A stretch of DNA of 64,000 nt, from the NCBI GenBank assembly GCA_031002005.1, contig CM061918.1:65196531-65260530 (forward strand), in the 5' to 3' direction. Shown piece after piece: positions 1-11,599 of the stretch; within the stretch, counting starts at the first letter, position 1, and the number at the start of each line of letters is the position of its first letter. A program made the translations under genes and the position numbers. This DNA is from Vandiemenella viatica. Taxonomy: Eukaryota > Arthropoda > Insecta > Orthoptera > Morabidae. Below the pieces are notes generated by a model. That model saw only the letters and a program-made list of their open reading frames with translations, made no database searches and was not told where the DNA came from.

Positions 1-438
1 TCGCACTTTGTGGTATGCCGCATGTGAGAACTCGATTTACTAACATCTGCTGACATACTTAACTGCCTTGTTTCCTACATTAGTCTACTACCTGTCTACT
101 AGTACACCGTATACAGGCAGAGAGTGCACATTCAGATACTGGATTATCCTGTAGCAGCTCATGCCACCATGCAGAACATGAATCAGCTCAATCATTACTA
201 CACAGAACTTTGTTTGGAAACACAACCCCTCTCAGAACTCCATCATTGAGAAACAATATACCGGAAATCTTGAGTAATGGATATTCCCTTAGCCTTAACC
301 TCAGCTATCCTGTTCTCTATCTTAATCTGTGTATCTATTATCATTTCATTCTATTTAAAATACCCAACTTAATTTTTTCTCTACCTCTGTTTCGCCCCTC
401 TTCTTCTTCTCCTTCTCTGTCTCCCATAATCATTTCAC

Positions 439-511
439 TTTTTTTTTTTTTTTTTTTTTTTTTTTAGGTGAGCTACATTTCCTGTATCACTCATATTGTC
501 TCGTGGTGTGC

Positions 512-552
<41 letters not shown>

Positions 553-562
553 GGAGAGAGAT
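439..562. repeat. Poly-T tract and GA microsatellite
   Basis: A run of 27 T (439-465) is followed by about 23 GA units from 513 and a short GA-rich tail. In copy 2 of the duplication the same place (about 19047-19150) has a longer T run but only a few GA units, so the microsatellite has changed length since the duplication. Confidence 0.9.
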
Positions 563-1426
563 ATTAGAGGGGGAAACTCAGCAACCCTTTCTCCCTCTTC
601 ACTCCTATTGACTTCAGTTTCTGTAATAAAATAGGATTGTAGCCATTGTTATATATCTATTATCTCACCTAAACCATTCAGCAAGAGGCGAGTTACATAT
701 AATGCGTAGCGAATAACTTTTATAATCACGTTCTATGGAAAAGCACTTTTAATCTCAGAACATAACCTGGTTATATGTCAATTATCTTGCTAAAACCATT
801 TAGAAGGGGACAAATCTGATATAATTATATTGCAAAGAACTTTTATAACCATTTTCTTAACAAGAAAGCACTTTTTAAATCAATTCTGAAACATTTTTAT
901 AAAAGACATAAGATTCAAATAAGGTTGTTTCTCAGTCTTGATGAGTTTTGTTGCATTCATTTCCAGAGAATGACAATCACTTTAAGGTGGTTTTTGTGTG
1001 CTTTTAAAATTTATATAAGGAGAAATTTCAAATCGAAATAACTCAATATTTTTAGAAATAAGAGCTAGAAAGATAAAAGTATGCTTAAACGAAAGAGAAA
1101 AATTCAGTTAGTAACAAAAATATAACAGTTCAGAGGTAATTTAAAGTAAGAAAAATGAAGTTTTAGTGTTGACATATGATAGCATCCACAAGTGTGACTT
1201 TCAGAAATTAATAGCTCTTAAATGAGAATAATTATGAGAAAAGTTGTCAAGACCAAAAAGATTCGGAATAAATCAAACTATAATGTAGTAAAATTTCGGG
1301 AAAATCAGAGTAAAATTAGTCTTTCACAGGAATGTTTTTTTTTTCCTAATTCATTAAAGAATAGTGTTTCCCCATGGGAATACACTGATGTTCCACGGCG
1401 ATTCAGCAATAGATAAGCCTAGCCTG

Positions 1427-1432
1427 TATAAA
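1427..1432 (+). promoter_or_regulatory. Possible TATA box (weak candidate)
   Basis: TATAAA lies in a locally CpG-richer stretch about 2.1 kb upstream of the LRR exon. The motif and surroundings recur at 19869-19874 in copy 2, but that is expected from the duplication alone. No downstream start codon or coding exon could be tied to it. It could equally be part of an unrecognised transposon. Confidence 0.15.
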
Positions 1433-2777
1433 GCAGACCAGCACAAGGAGTTGGGGATAGTTTACAAACAGTTTTATGGCGCTGGCAGTTTTTAAGCAGG
1501 TAGTTGTGAAGTTGCAGTCGCGTTGCTCCGCGAGGGCAAATTTCAAAATGTAGCAATGGAAAGTTCAACTATCTCGCCTCGGAACAAGTTCATGGACTTA
1601 CTCATTCACTTTAAGGAAACTTTAAGCTAAACTAAGAGAAAGAACGTTAGTATAAGAAGTTAACAGAAGCAGTGTTTGAGAACTATCGTGAAGCACACTC
1701 TCATTTTGGGGTTGCAAATAGAAAATATGTTTGCAAGAGTAAATGTTTCATCAGTGTTGTGCGTTGAAGGACAACCTGCATCTTCTTACGTGATTCGAAG
1801 TTCGATATCGCCTTACATGTTTTAAGTGTAATCTGATACCAGTGTTAACTTCAGCAAACTTTCAGAATATATTTTAAATTCATAACTATAAATGACTTTC
1901 TTTCATATATGTATGACCTGTTAGCTATTACAATGTAAACTAATAGCTTGGTGACTGGTTTAAAGAACTACAGCATCTTCGAGAAAAGGTATCAGTATCA
2001 GTTATACAAGCAACACGATCAAGTTCACGAGTAATGTTTGAACCCCATGCAAGCACGTATTCGTGACACCATCCATTCCAACCAAGAAGATCTTTTCCTG
2101 AAAATTTATTGTGCCCTTAGTTTTGAAAAGTGCAGGTCCTTGTTTTTATTTTCAAACATATTACATAGTTCACTTTTATAGAATACAAGTCTAAGGCAGT
2201 TAGACTACTGTCATTTTTTTAACATTAAATATGGATCACAATTAGTTACCTGGAAGAGATGAACTTTTTTCAGTGTTTGTTGAGCAATGGTTTTATGGAG
2301 CTTACTTGTTAAGCTTTGTACTGCTCACAGTTTGCATGTGTATTAAAATTTATTTAATAATAACTTTTTATTAGTTTTAATCTTGTGTCAAAATTTAGCA
2401 ATTTTGATGTACCAGAAAACCAATTAACATCGATTTGATACTTTTGAATGTCTCCTCTGCTGGCATTTATGTAATAAGTCTCTTAAAGTTTATTAGTATA
2501 GTAATTATTATTTGGAAATTTCTCACAAATCATGAATTTAAATTAAACCATATGCTCTTTCCTTATATTAAAATGAAGGCACAGTTAAAGTTTGGACTAG
2601 TACACCCACATAATGGAACACTGTACCAGTATAGCTATTGTTTTTCATTGTTTAAAAATGTGTATTATATTTAATTGGAGCATTTATTATTCCCATGTGT
2701 GTTAGATTGAGTTTAACATAGAGAAGATATACGTTAAAGACTTTTCCTACCCTTAATTTGAGTTCCTGTCATGTGAT

Positions 2778-3046
2778 CATGGGCGCCGGCAGGATTACTT
2801 TAAGGGAGGTGCATCTGTATCTTTTTTTTAGACATTATACATAACACTTATTACTTATTAACTAAGGGTACTGAATTTATTGACAAGGTGATGAACAAAT
2901 TTGGACAACAACCTAGGCGCCTCAAGCTATTTTTCAAATAGTGAGATTAATTAATTTTTTGTTTGTTTATAATCTTTTTCTATGTATATCTTTCATAGCA
3001 GGGGGGTGCAAGTGCACCCCCTTGCACCCCCCTCCTGGCACCCATG
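2778..3046. mobile_element. Short TIR element (MITE) with 8-bp target duplication, copy 1
   Basis: The element begins CATGGGCGCCGGCAGGA and ends TCCTGGCACCCATG, so its termini are imperfect inverted repeats. It is flanked on both sides by the 8-bp direct repeat CATGTGAT (2770-2777 and 3047-3054). Near the right end there is a compact internal palindrome, GGGGGTGCAAG followed by CTTGCACCCCC, with a 4-nt spacer. It has no coding capacity. An 8-bp duplication fits hAT or P-type transposition, and the superfamily is not settled. Confidence 0.85.
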
Positions 3047-3524
3047 CATGTGATTAAAGTTGATTACAGAGAATACGTAAGTAAAAATAGTTGTATTGGA
3101 GGTCAAAATCAGTGTTGTCTCCTTTGTTAAAGCAACAGTGTGGTAATTAAAATTCTATAAAGCAGCTTCCCAACATATTGGTATCTTCTTTAATTGACAA
3201 ACAGAAAGTTCACTCATTACATTGTTTTAGTGTGGTGTGTAACTGTTTCCTGAAGTAGCCATAGTATGCCAACAAAAACGTAAACTTTCAAATTACTTGC
3301 TTACAAACCAGACAACAAGGATATAATTAATTGATAAATATATTTCATTAAGTTGGAGAATCATATCATTGCTTGATATTTGTTGAAAACTAAAATCAAA
3401 GCATCTAATCTTCTTTAGTTTTCATTAGAAATGGCAAAGACTGTTGAGAAAATCTATAGTTGATTAAAAATGAAAATAACCTGTGTCTTGTAACCATGCT
3501 ACATGTAACTATCTATTTTTGCAG

Positions 3525-3835
3525 TTGCTGAAAAAATTGGTTGAAAAGTGCCATTCTATCAGGTCACTATCCATTCCATGCAGATTTCTTGATAGCAGAC
3601 TTAAACCAAGGATTTTGGCCGGGCTGCATCACCTGCGCTCTCTGGAAGTAACACAGAAATTTGGAAAACACATAACCATTTATTTGGCAGCATTGGCATA
3701 TGGTTGTCCAGTTTTATCCAGACTGGATCTGTCTGAAACAGATAATGTTTCCGTGATGGATTTTGAACAGTTTGTTAGGGTTCAATGTAAGACACTTACC
3801 CATGCTGTGTTACCATGGAAAATAGATGACAGAAG
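3525..3835 (+). CDS. LRR-protein exon, duplicated copy 1 (alternative or relic exon)
   Basis: This is an internal exon of 311 nt with a good acceptor (pyrimidine-rich tract, TTTTTGCAG) and a GT donor (AGAAG|GTAAAC). It is read in phase 0 and leaves two bases over, encoding about 103 residues of leucine-rich repeats: a run around HSIRSLSIP, then HHLRSLEV, then CPVLSRLDLSET. It differs from the copy at 21984-22294 by four amino acids (Leu/Phe, Thr/Ala, Thr/Pro, Asn/Asp) and about four silent bases, with no stop and no frameshift. Because 311 is not a multiple of three, splicing it directly to the second copy would shift the frame, so a transcript can use only one of them. LRRs of this type usually mediate substrate binding in SCF-type ubiquitin ligases, but no F-box is visible here. 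It may be a functional alternative exon or an unused duplicate. Confidence 0.75.
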
Positions 3836-5359
3836 GTAAACTGTAACCACTGTCCTTTTCAGTGTAAATTTAACTAGACATTTGATTGACATTAGATATT
3901 CTAGCATTTGCAGTTTGATGCAAGTTGATCTTTCTTTCAATCCAAAATTTTTCTCATTGCTCACTCTAGTAGTTTCTGTGAATAATAAAAAAAGAAGAAA
4001 GTAACAATTACTTAGCATGAATATGCGCAGAAAATAGGAAATTGCAATTTTGATATTTAAATGCTTTGTGAGCAGGTCAAGTCTTTAGTTGGATGCCAAG
4101 AACTCTGATGAAATCAGTTTCTTTTTCTTGACTTGGGGAAACAAAATGCTGTTCTTCTAGACAAACTAGCCACACATGATGTCCCCCAAATATCAGTACA
4201 CTTTATTTCTGCATGTTGTGAAAAATGGTTACTTTCTCATTGTTCGATTAAATTTGATAACTGCTTGCTTGTGTTTCAATTCTTATTGTAAAACTTAAAT
4301 TAAACTGAAGACAAACTGAATTCTCAGCATTATTGTTAACCGTTAATTTCATAGCTTTTGATAGCAACTAAATCCAGTAAAGAAAAGATCATCAATGTAA
4401 ATTAAACTAGGATATAGATGAACACAAAAACAAACAATACAGCATTTATTTTTGTGCTAAATTCTCACTCAATAACAGAGTAAAAAGTTTAATGTGACTT
4501 TTTTTTAGCAAAATTTCTTTTAATTTTGATAATTTATCATTATTTCGTACTGCTGCTGCCCTCCTCCCTTCAATTTTGGTGAGTGTTGGGTAAAATTTAT
4601 CTTTCCTTTACACATAAAGAATTTCCTTTGTTATTTTTATTGCCATTTCATTAACATGTGCAGTTGTTAAATATGAAATTATTTCAGATGCATAATGTAT
4701 TTTGAGTGGCTTCAGTCAACTTCAGTATGTTTATGTATACTGTCTTGTTGATTTAATTGATTACGTTTGTAACATTTACAATGCACATACAGTTTTAAAA
4801 AATTGTTTCATATCAAGAACATACTTGTCTTATCAGTCTGAATCTAGCAATTATCTATGAGGTCTCACTTAATATATTTCTATCCCCATTTTTATTTCCT
4901 CAAATACTTGAAATTTTGAAATTAGTTCACTCATATGTATATGTATTTCTTAATATGCAACAGGGCCAGTCATTTTTTAACACCTATGCATTGCCTGACA
5001 GTGGCAAGAAGTATTTAACACAGGTAAAATTCAAACATCCCTGTGAGAATTTAATAGGAAATGATGCATTAAGTTCAATATTCATTATGACAAGGATAGA
5101 GAGAGAAACACATCATGTGTGCAGGCTGAAGTCAGGAAAGCTGCAGTAGCACAATACAGAATATGCTGATTTGTGCTTGTCAAAAGCAGCTCTTGTTGCA
5201 TGAGAATTCCTCACTGTTTCATGCTCACTTGTTTATTTAATCAAATTATGAAGTCACAGTAATTGATACCAGTGATTAATTGACCTTGTAATAGGTATCT
5301 TGCCAGAATAACTCCCTCATAGTTTCAGAAAATGAATACCATCTTCTTATAAATGAAAA
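3836..5359. other. Non-coding flank of the LRR exon, copy 1
   Basis: This is AT-rich sequence with no supported gene. At about 4540 it lacks a 152-bp piece present in copy 2 (22991-23142), which held most of a hairpin repeat. The right part of that repeat (GGTGAGTG around 4580) is still here, so copy 1 most likely suffered a deletion. A short open frame at 4916-5149 is preserved in both copies but does not fit the phase of the gene. Confidence 0.7.
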
Positions 5360-7372
5360 ACGCTAGGGCACGAAATAGGCATCAAAGGAAGTGGGAGTCA
5401 AAATGGGAGTGCTACAGGATAGCATATTGGATTCATTTCTATTCGTCATTTCAATGAATGATTGGTGGATTACTATCAGAAGTTAAGTTGCTTGCAGATG
5501 CCATAATGTTATATAACATGATCAAAATGGTAGAGGACTGAGAAAAGTTGCAGGGTATCTAGCTGGGTAGATCAACATGGGATGATGATAAATGCAAATC
5601 AGACTTAGCTTATTACATACACATATAAAAAAAAATAAAGATTGATTACAGTTATACGGTGGGAAAAGAATTGCTCCTTGAAGATATGAAATGTAAATAC
5701 AGTGGCATAATATCTGATATCAAACTCAACTGTGCAGGACATATCTGTCAGGTAGTAGGAAAAAACTAGCCAGACCATTGCTCAAATATGGTAGTGTAGT
5801 ATGAGACCCACATTTTGGATATCAAATACACAAGTTGGAGGATGTGCTAGATCTGTCTCTGGAAATTACCATAGAACACAATTAGTAATTTATATGATAT
5901 AGGAGCTGAAATGGGATTCATTGGAAGGCAAGAGGATGGTGAAGAAAGTGATGGGAGTGTAAAAGGTGTATATCGGTGATGAGGGGTGGAAAGATATTGT
6001 TGGTAGAATTAGGAGAGGTGCATAGAAGGGTAAATATGACTATGACCACCATTTGGCACTCACTTTTGGACATAAGGTGTAAGACAAAAAGCTTCTGCTT
6101 GGGGTGGAGCATAAACATGCTGTCTTAGCTCTGACCGTGTGTAGCCTAGGCTGTTACAGTTCTGGCTTAAATATAATAACCCAGTTGCCACATAGCTTTT
6201 AAACCAAAAAACTATGGAAAGGTAAAAGTTCAATGATGATAACTAGTTCATTGCCATTTGAATAACTATATTCTTCAAATTGCACCAAGCCAAAAACTGT
6301 ACAGGCAATCAGACGAATTTACCAAAGAAATGTTTGTAGAAGTTCGATTAACCGTTCGAGCCAGACCACACCCCATAGTTCACAGTTCAAACTTTTGGTT
6401 GTATAAATTAAATGAAAGTGAATCACACGCTCCCATTGTTCAATTTAAACAATTCCGAGGCCTCATTTATCAAAATACTATCTTAATGCGACATTGTAAT
6501 AAAACTGAATGATCTAAGCTGCATGTTAGCGAGCCTACAGGTTTTCAAAGACTAACTGATTGCTACTGCTAGAGACTACATCTTGTCACTCACACTGTTC
6601 CTAACCGACTGACTGAGACTAATGTCGTGTCACGCCGACTGCTTCTGTACGACTGAGGCCGAATAACTGAACGCACAGGTCTATAGCACATAGCACTTCC
6701 CGCTTCTTGAAGATTCCTAGCGACTCTGCTCTCTCACGAACCGTGGGAAGGATCTCTTTTCCTCATTCACATGGATAGCTTCTGGGAGGCTCATCAGATA
6801 TCAAATCACATGTCTGAATTTTTTGCATCCTCTAATTTGACCTTGACTATAAAAATAATTCTATCTCTTTGAAATTTTGCAACTCGCTAGATCTTGAAGT
6901 AAATGCTAACTTTAGTTATTATGAAAAATGTCCTAACTTTAATAATATAACTGAAAATAAATAATTTAGATATGAACTTTTAAAATCTCATTGCAGGCGA
7001 ATGCTGAAGAATGTTAAAATTGAAAATACTATCTTAAAAACTGCAAAACTGCTTTCTCGCTTGAATTATCATAGAAACTGACTATAAAAATGAAATGCAC
7101 TAATATTCTATTCAATCTAACTCGCGGTTCTGAGAGTAAAATTTTGTCACGCAGTTACAAAATTTAACAAATACCTGACAAAGGGTTTGGGAAGACTTTC
7201 TTTCATATACAAATTACCAAGAGAAACGATGAATAATTTACCAAAAATACTAAAAAAAATTAAAGTTAAAATTGAAGTTGAACTGTAGTTGGGAAAAGGA
7301 AAGGACTGAAATTGTCACTGGACAAGTACTCAATTGTAATTAAATTAAATGAACAAAATACTGAACTAATTG
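5360..7372 (+). pseudogene. Decayed CR1/Jockey-like LINE remnant split by a 1.1-kb insertion, copy 1
   Basis: Bases 5360-6085 align with the reverse-transcriptase region of the better-preserved LINE at 9433-11092. The part encoding VKMGVPQGSVLGPL and the degraded FADD region can be followed despite many stops. The same LINE resumes at about 7185 with the C-terminal tail (the stretch read as LPREMMNNLPK in the better copy) and its 3' end GCAATTAAATTAAAT-like at about 7372. The 1.1 kb between (6086-7184) is unrelated and looks like a later insertion of unknown type. Both parts recur in copy 2, so the insertion is older than the segmental duplication. Confidence 0.8.
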
Positions 7373-8432
7373 TAAAACCTAAAGCTTAAAGTTTGCCTAG
7401 ACTGCTCTTAGCAAGCTTTGAGCTTCGGGTCTTATAACTTGTTCACTCTACACCTGAAGATGATGATGGAGAATAGAGTCATTAAAAATGTTGTGTTTAA
7501 ACAAAAATTTAAGCTGGCTAGTTTCCTGAGAAAAATTAATAAACCACCATCTTAGTTGCTGACCTACTCCATGTTGTCCTTATTTAGGGTGAGCAGCTGT
7601 GTGTGCACATTGACACCCTTTCATTTCTGGTTCAAAGAGAGGGTTACAGCTTGTGCTCATTTTTTCTATCAAATAGAATATTACAGAATTTTTTTTTAAT
7701 TTAAAATATTTAAGTTCAGCATATATACTGAAGTGTCATGTAGTTTCAAAAGTTTTTTTTTTTGGTAATTTCATAAGAATTGGGAAATGATGTGCAATAA
7801 ATACTAAGTGTCATGGATAAACAGTAATGTGTTGGTCTCACATAAGGGAGTACATGGTGTAATGCAAGTGTCTAAACCCCAACTACGCAAGTGGGGAAGG
7901 ACAAACTATTTTTGTCCAGGTAACGGCTGGGCAGAGAGAAAGATTAAAAGACAGAGAGTGCAAGTCTGTATAGAAAAGAAAGATGGTAAATAGTGTAGTG
8001 GGTAATGGAAAGAAAAATTCCTGGTACGTAATTCATGTAGAAATTCGAGGTAAGCTGAAGAGAACACAGCATGGTAAAATTCAGTCCTGATTGGCTGAAA
8101 GACTAAAGTGATGGTCTGCCATTAGTCAGGAGTATTCTGGAGTTTGGCTGGGTTGGAAGTACTTAACAAGTGTGGTGAGAGTCGTTGGGTGTAATCTGTA
8201 TCCACAAATATCATCTAATAACTTCAGTCACGAGTGGTTTTTAATCATTTCTGAACACCACTCTCCATCAGAAGCAGGGGCGGATCAAGGATTTTGTTTT
8301 TTGGGGGGGGGGGCTTGGCTTGAGTGGATTTTGGTTCAGAGGGCTTGCCTTCAGTGGATTTTGGCTTTGGGGGAGGGGGGGGCTTGAGTCGGGAAAAAAG
8401 TAGTTTTTATAGCCTCATCGGGCCTCAAATCC
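7373..8432. other. No gene; repeat-like sequence up to the gap
   Basis: No supported coding sequence. At 7465-7505 there is CTGAAGATGATGATGG followed by an imperfect hairpin, discussed in the findings. From about 8279 the sequence becomes GGGGCGGAT... with G-runs, a low-complexity repeat that recurs at about 26838 and, in part, around 27045. Confidence 0.6.
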
Positions 8433-9432
8433 NNNNNNNNNNNNNNNNNNNNNNNNNNNNNNNNNNNNNNNNNNNNNNNNNNNNNNNNNNNNNNNNNNNN
8501 NNNNNNNNNNNNNNNNNNNNNNNNNNNNNNNNNNNNNNNNNNNNNNNNNNNNNNNNNNNNNNNNNNNNNNNNNNNNNNNNNNNNNNNNNNNNNNNNNNNN
8601 NNNNNNNNNNNNNNNNNNNNNNNNNNNNNNNNNNNNNNNNNNNNNNNNNNNNNNNNNNNNNNNNNNNNNNNNNNNNNNNNNNNNNNNNNNNNNNNNNNNN
8701 NNNNNNNNNNNNNNNNNNNNNNNNNNNNNNNNNNNNNNNNNNNNNNNNNNNNNNNNNNNNNNNNNNNNNNNNNNNNNNNNNNNNNNNNNNNNNNNNNNNN
8801 NNNNNNNNNNNNNNNNNNNNNNNNNNNNNNNNNNNNNNNNNNNNNNNNNNNNNNNNNNNNNNNNNNNNNNNNNNNNNNNNNNNNNNNNNNNNNNNNNNNN
8901 NNNNNNNNNNNNNNNNNNNNNNNNNNNNNNNNNNNNNNNNNNNNNNNNNNNNNNNNNNNNNNNNNNNNNNNNNNNNNNNNNNNNNNNNNNNNNNNNNNNN
9001 NNNNNNNNNNNNNNNNNNNNNNNNNNNNNNNNNNNNNNNNNNNNNNNNNNNNNNNNNNNNNNNNNNNNNNNNNNNNNNNNNNNNNNNNNNNNNNNNNNNN
9101 NNNNNNNNNNNNNNNNNNNNNNNNNNNNNNNNNNNNNNNNNNNNNNNNNNNNNNNNNNNNNNNNNNNNNNNNNNNNNNNNNNNNNNNNNNNNNNNNNNNN
9201 NNNNNNNNNNNNNNNNNNNNNNNNNNNNNNNNNNNNNNNNNNNNNNNNNNNNNNNNNNNNNNNNNNNNNNNNNNNNNNNNNNNNNNNNNNNNNNNNNNNN
9301 NNNNNNNNNNNNNNNNNNNNNNNNNNNNNNNNNNNNNNNNNNNNNNNNNNNNNNNNNNNNNNNNNNNNNNNNNNNNNNNNNNNNNNNNNNNNNNNNNNNN
9401 NNNNNNNNNNNNNNNNNNNNNNNNNNNNNNNN
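8433..9432. other. Assembly gap (1000 N)
   Basis: Exactly 1000 undetermined bases, the usual placeholder for a gap of unknown size. It hides the right end of duplication copy 1 and the 5' part of the following LINE. Confidence 0.99.
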
Positions 9433-9503
9433 CGGAGAACGAGCTTAACAACACAATTAGAAATGACGATAGTAAAAAATTTGATATCCATCCTGAGGAA
9501 ATC

Positions 9504-11000
9504 ATGAAGGAAATAAGAAAGCTGAAAAAACATAAAGGGGCAGGTGAAGATAATATTACTACAGATATCTTAAAGATAGCCAGATGTGACATTGTACCTT
9601 ATCTTGAAATATTATTTAAATTGAGTCTAGACACTTGCTGCTTACCACAGGACTGGAAAAGTGAAATATTAGTACCGGTCCATAAGGGAGGGGTGAGAAA
9701 TAGAGTTGAGAATTACAGGCCAATCAGTTTGACATCAGTGGTAGGTAAATTAATGGAAAGATTGATATGCAACCACATTAGAAATATATGTGAGGAACGT
9801 AATTGGTTTTCAAGCAGGCAACATGGTTTCAGGCAAGGATATTCATGTGAATCTCAGTTGGTGGGATATATGCAAGATATTTCAGATGAAATGGACAAGG
9901 GAGGCCAAATTGATAGTGTAGCACTAGATCTGTCTAAGGCGTTTGACAGAGTAAGCCATAAAATGGTAGTAAATAAGGTAAAAACCATTGGAGTGGATAA
10001 GAAAGTGATTTGCTGGGTAAAAGAATTTTTAAAAGGTAGAAAACAGAAAGTTAGGGTAGGAAATGTAGTATCAAAAGAAGTGGAAGTAAAAATGGGTGTG
10101 CCACAGGGTAGTGTATTGGGACCATTGCTATTCATTATTCTAATGAATAATTGTGTTTATTGTTTACTATCTGAAATTAGATTGTTTGCAGATGACATAA
10201 TGCTGTATAAAGGAATCAAAACGATGGAGGATTGTAAACAGTTGCAGGGTGATCTGGACAGGATATCTAATTGGGTTGGTAAACATGGAATGAAGATAAA
10301 TGCAAAGAAGAGTCAGCTTATTAGATACACGAATAAAAAACAAAAGGTTAATTATGAATATAAGGTGGGGAAAGAATTGCTTGCTGAAGACTTGAAATGC
10401 AAATATCTTGGAATTACTTTTGATAACAAACTTAACTGGGCAGGACACATAGGACAGGTGGTAGGAAAAGGTTTCAAAGTTCTGCACTTGTTGGAGAGAG
10501 TTATGAGGGGATGTACAAGAGAAGTCAAGGAATTGGGTTACAAAACTTTGGTAAGACCGTTGCTCGAATATGGTAGTGTAGTATGGGACCCTCATTTTAC
10601 GTATCAAATTCAGGAGTTGGAGAGGGTGCAAAGAAGGGCTGCTAGATTTGTTTCTGGAAATTATCGCAGAATGCAATCAGTGACGGATATGATAAAGGAG
10701 CTGGAATGGGATTCATTGCAAGACAGGAGGAGGATGAGGAGGGTCATGGGAGTGTACAGGGCATATACTGGTGATGAGGCATGGAAAAATGTGGCAATAG
10801 GTATGAAAAGTAGTGCATGGAAGGGAAAAGATGACCATGACCACAAGCTGGCACTCGATTTCAGGCACGAGAGTGTGGGAAGATTCTCTTTTTTAGGTGA
10901 AGGTGTCAGGGATTGGAATGAGTTACCAAGAGAAATGATGAATAATTTACCGAAAACTTTGAAGGAATTTAAAGATAAAATTTGTAGAGGGCAAATGTAG
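9504..11000 (+). CDS. Reverse transcriptase of a CR1/Jockey-like LINE, 5' end lost in gap
   Basis: This open frame of 498 codons has no internal stop and encodes the RT and C-terminal part of ORF2 of a non-LTR retrotransposon. Visible landmarks are ENYRPISLTSVVGKLMER near residue 70, LDLSKAFDRVSHK near residue 145, GVPQGSVLGPLLF near residue 200 and the catalytic FADD at residues 228-231. YLGITFD and RPLLEYGSVVWDP follow. The endonuclease domain would lie upstream, in or before the N gap, and homologous sequence already begins at 9433. Downstream the element ends at about 11092 with a TTAAA-rich tail (TTAAATTAAATTAAA) rather than poly-A. Related copies sit at 5360, 23960 and 43258. The intact frame suggests a fairly recent insertion. 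The clade assignment (CR1 versus Jockey group) is from motif memory only. Confidence 0.9.
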   Translation: MKEIRKLKKHKGAGEDNITTDILKIARCDIVPYLEILFKLSLDTCCLPQDWKSEILVPVHKGGVRNRVENYRPISLTSVVGKLMERLICNHIRNICEERNWFSSRQHGFRQGYSCESQLVGYMQDISDEMDKGGQIDSVALDLSKAFDRVSHKMVVNKVKTIGVDKKVICWVKEFLKGRKQKVRVGNVVSKEVEVKMGVPQGSVLGPLLFIILMNNCVYCLLSEIRLFADDIMLYKGIKTMEDCKQLQGDLDRISNWVGKHGMKINAKKSQLIRYTNKKQKVNYEYKVGKELLAEDLKCKYLGITFDNKLNWAGHIGQVVGKGFKVLHLLERVMRGCTREVKELGYKTLVRPLLEYGSVVWDPHFTYQIQELERVQRRAARFVSGNYRRMQSVTDMIKELEWDSLQDRRRMRRVMGVYRAYTGDEAWKNVAIGMKSSAWKGKDDHDHKLALDFRHESVGRFSFLGEGVRDWNELPREMMNNLPKTLKEFKDKICRGQM

Positions 11001-11092
11001 GTGGGTGCAGGATAGGGGGAAGATGGGTGTGTAGGGAAATTGCCACCGGAGCATGTGCTCCATTGCAATTAAATTAAATTAAATTAAAAAAG

Positions 11093-11599
11093 CTTTTCAA
11101 CCTGCTCAAAAATCAACCTTTAAGCTTTATTCAGCTTTTCCAAACTTTAATCTATTGTGTAAGCCAAAAATTGTGTTTCTTTCTAATTGTAGACTGGGTT
11201 TCTCTCTATCAAAATACGACTTATAGTATGACTTAAAGTATGCAATTACATCTCAATTTTCCATACCGGTTTCTAACTTCCAATGTATTAAAACTCTTTA
11301 GCATGATTTTCTAGCTACAAGGTTTATGATTTTTGTTTACTAGTTATTATTCTTAATGTCTCTAAAAATCAATGCAATGTGTACTTAACGAAACACTTTA
11401 AAACCAAATACTAGATATGCTGATCTTGTGTTCTGATTATCTATAACTGTTTACTTTGATTTATAACTTGAATTGACTAAGTAAATGGCTCTAAAACTGA
11501 TGTGCCATGTTATCTAATTGATCCTGCTGTTCTTTGAGTAATTTTTTCCCCCATTACTCATAGACAAACAATTTCCACTTGAGCAATAGAATAGCACAT
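11093..11599. other. No gene seen
   Basis: About 500 bp of AT-rich sequence between two LINE fragments. I recognise nothing in it. Confidence 0.6.

Larger units (their letters stand above)
1..8432. repeat. Segmental duplication, copy 1
   Basis: This stretch matches 18012-26998 collinearly and in the same orientation, from the first bases of the window to the edge of the N gap. The offset drifts from about 18.01 kb to 18.56 kb because of indels. Identity looks to be roughly 95-97% by eye. The copy contains one LRR exon (3525-3835), a small inverted-repeat element (2778-3046) and an old LINE remnant (5360-7372), and all three are also in copy 2. Copy 1 has about 160 bp (about 1191-1352) that copy 2 lacks. 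It lacks the LINE insertion at 18369-18942 and a 152-bp segment equivalent to 22991-23142. The left end lies outside the window and the right end is hidden by the gap. Confidence 0.95.

Noticed and set aside
210..467. 85-codon frame ending in poly-Phe
   Set aside because: Produced by the T-run and low-complexity sequence. The matching frame in copy 2 is disrupted by the LINE insertion.
4916..5149. Open frame preserved in both duplication copies (also within 23361-23753), with AACAG and CACAG|GTAAAA at plausible exon edges
   Set aside because: If spliced into the LRR gene in the required phase it meets a stop codon within 20 codons. Preservation is explained by recent duplication.
6258..6512. 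84-codon frame conserved between copies (24853-25104)
   Set aside because: It lies in an insertion inside a dead LINE, the copy-2 version has indels that change the protein, and no domain is recognisable.
8324..9592. Long open frames of about 370-410 codons on both strands
   Set aside because: They consist almost entirely of the N gap and carry no sequence information.
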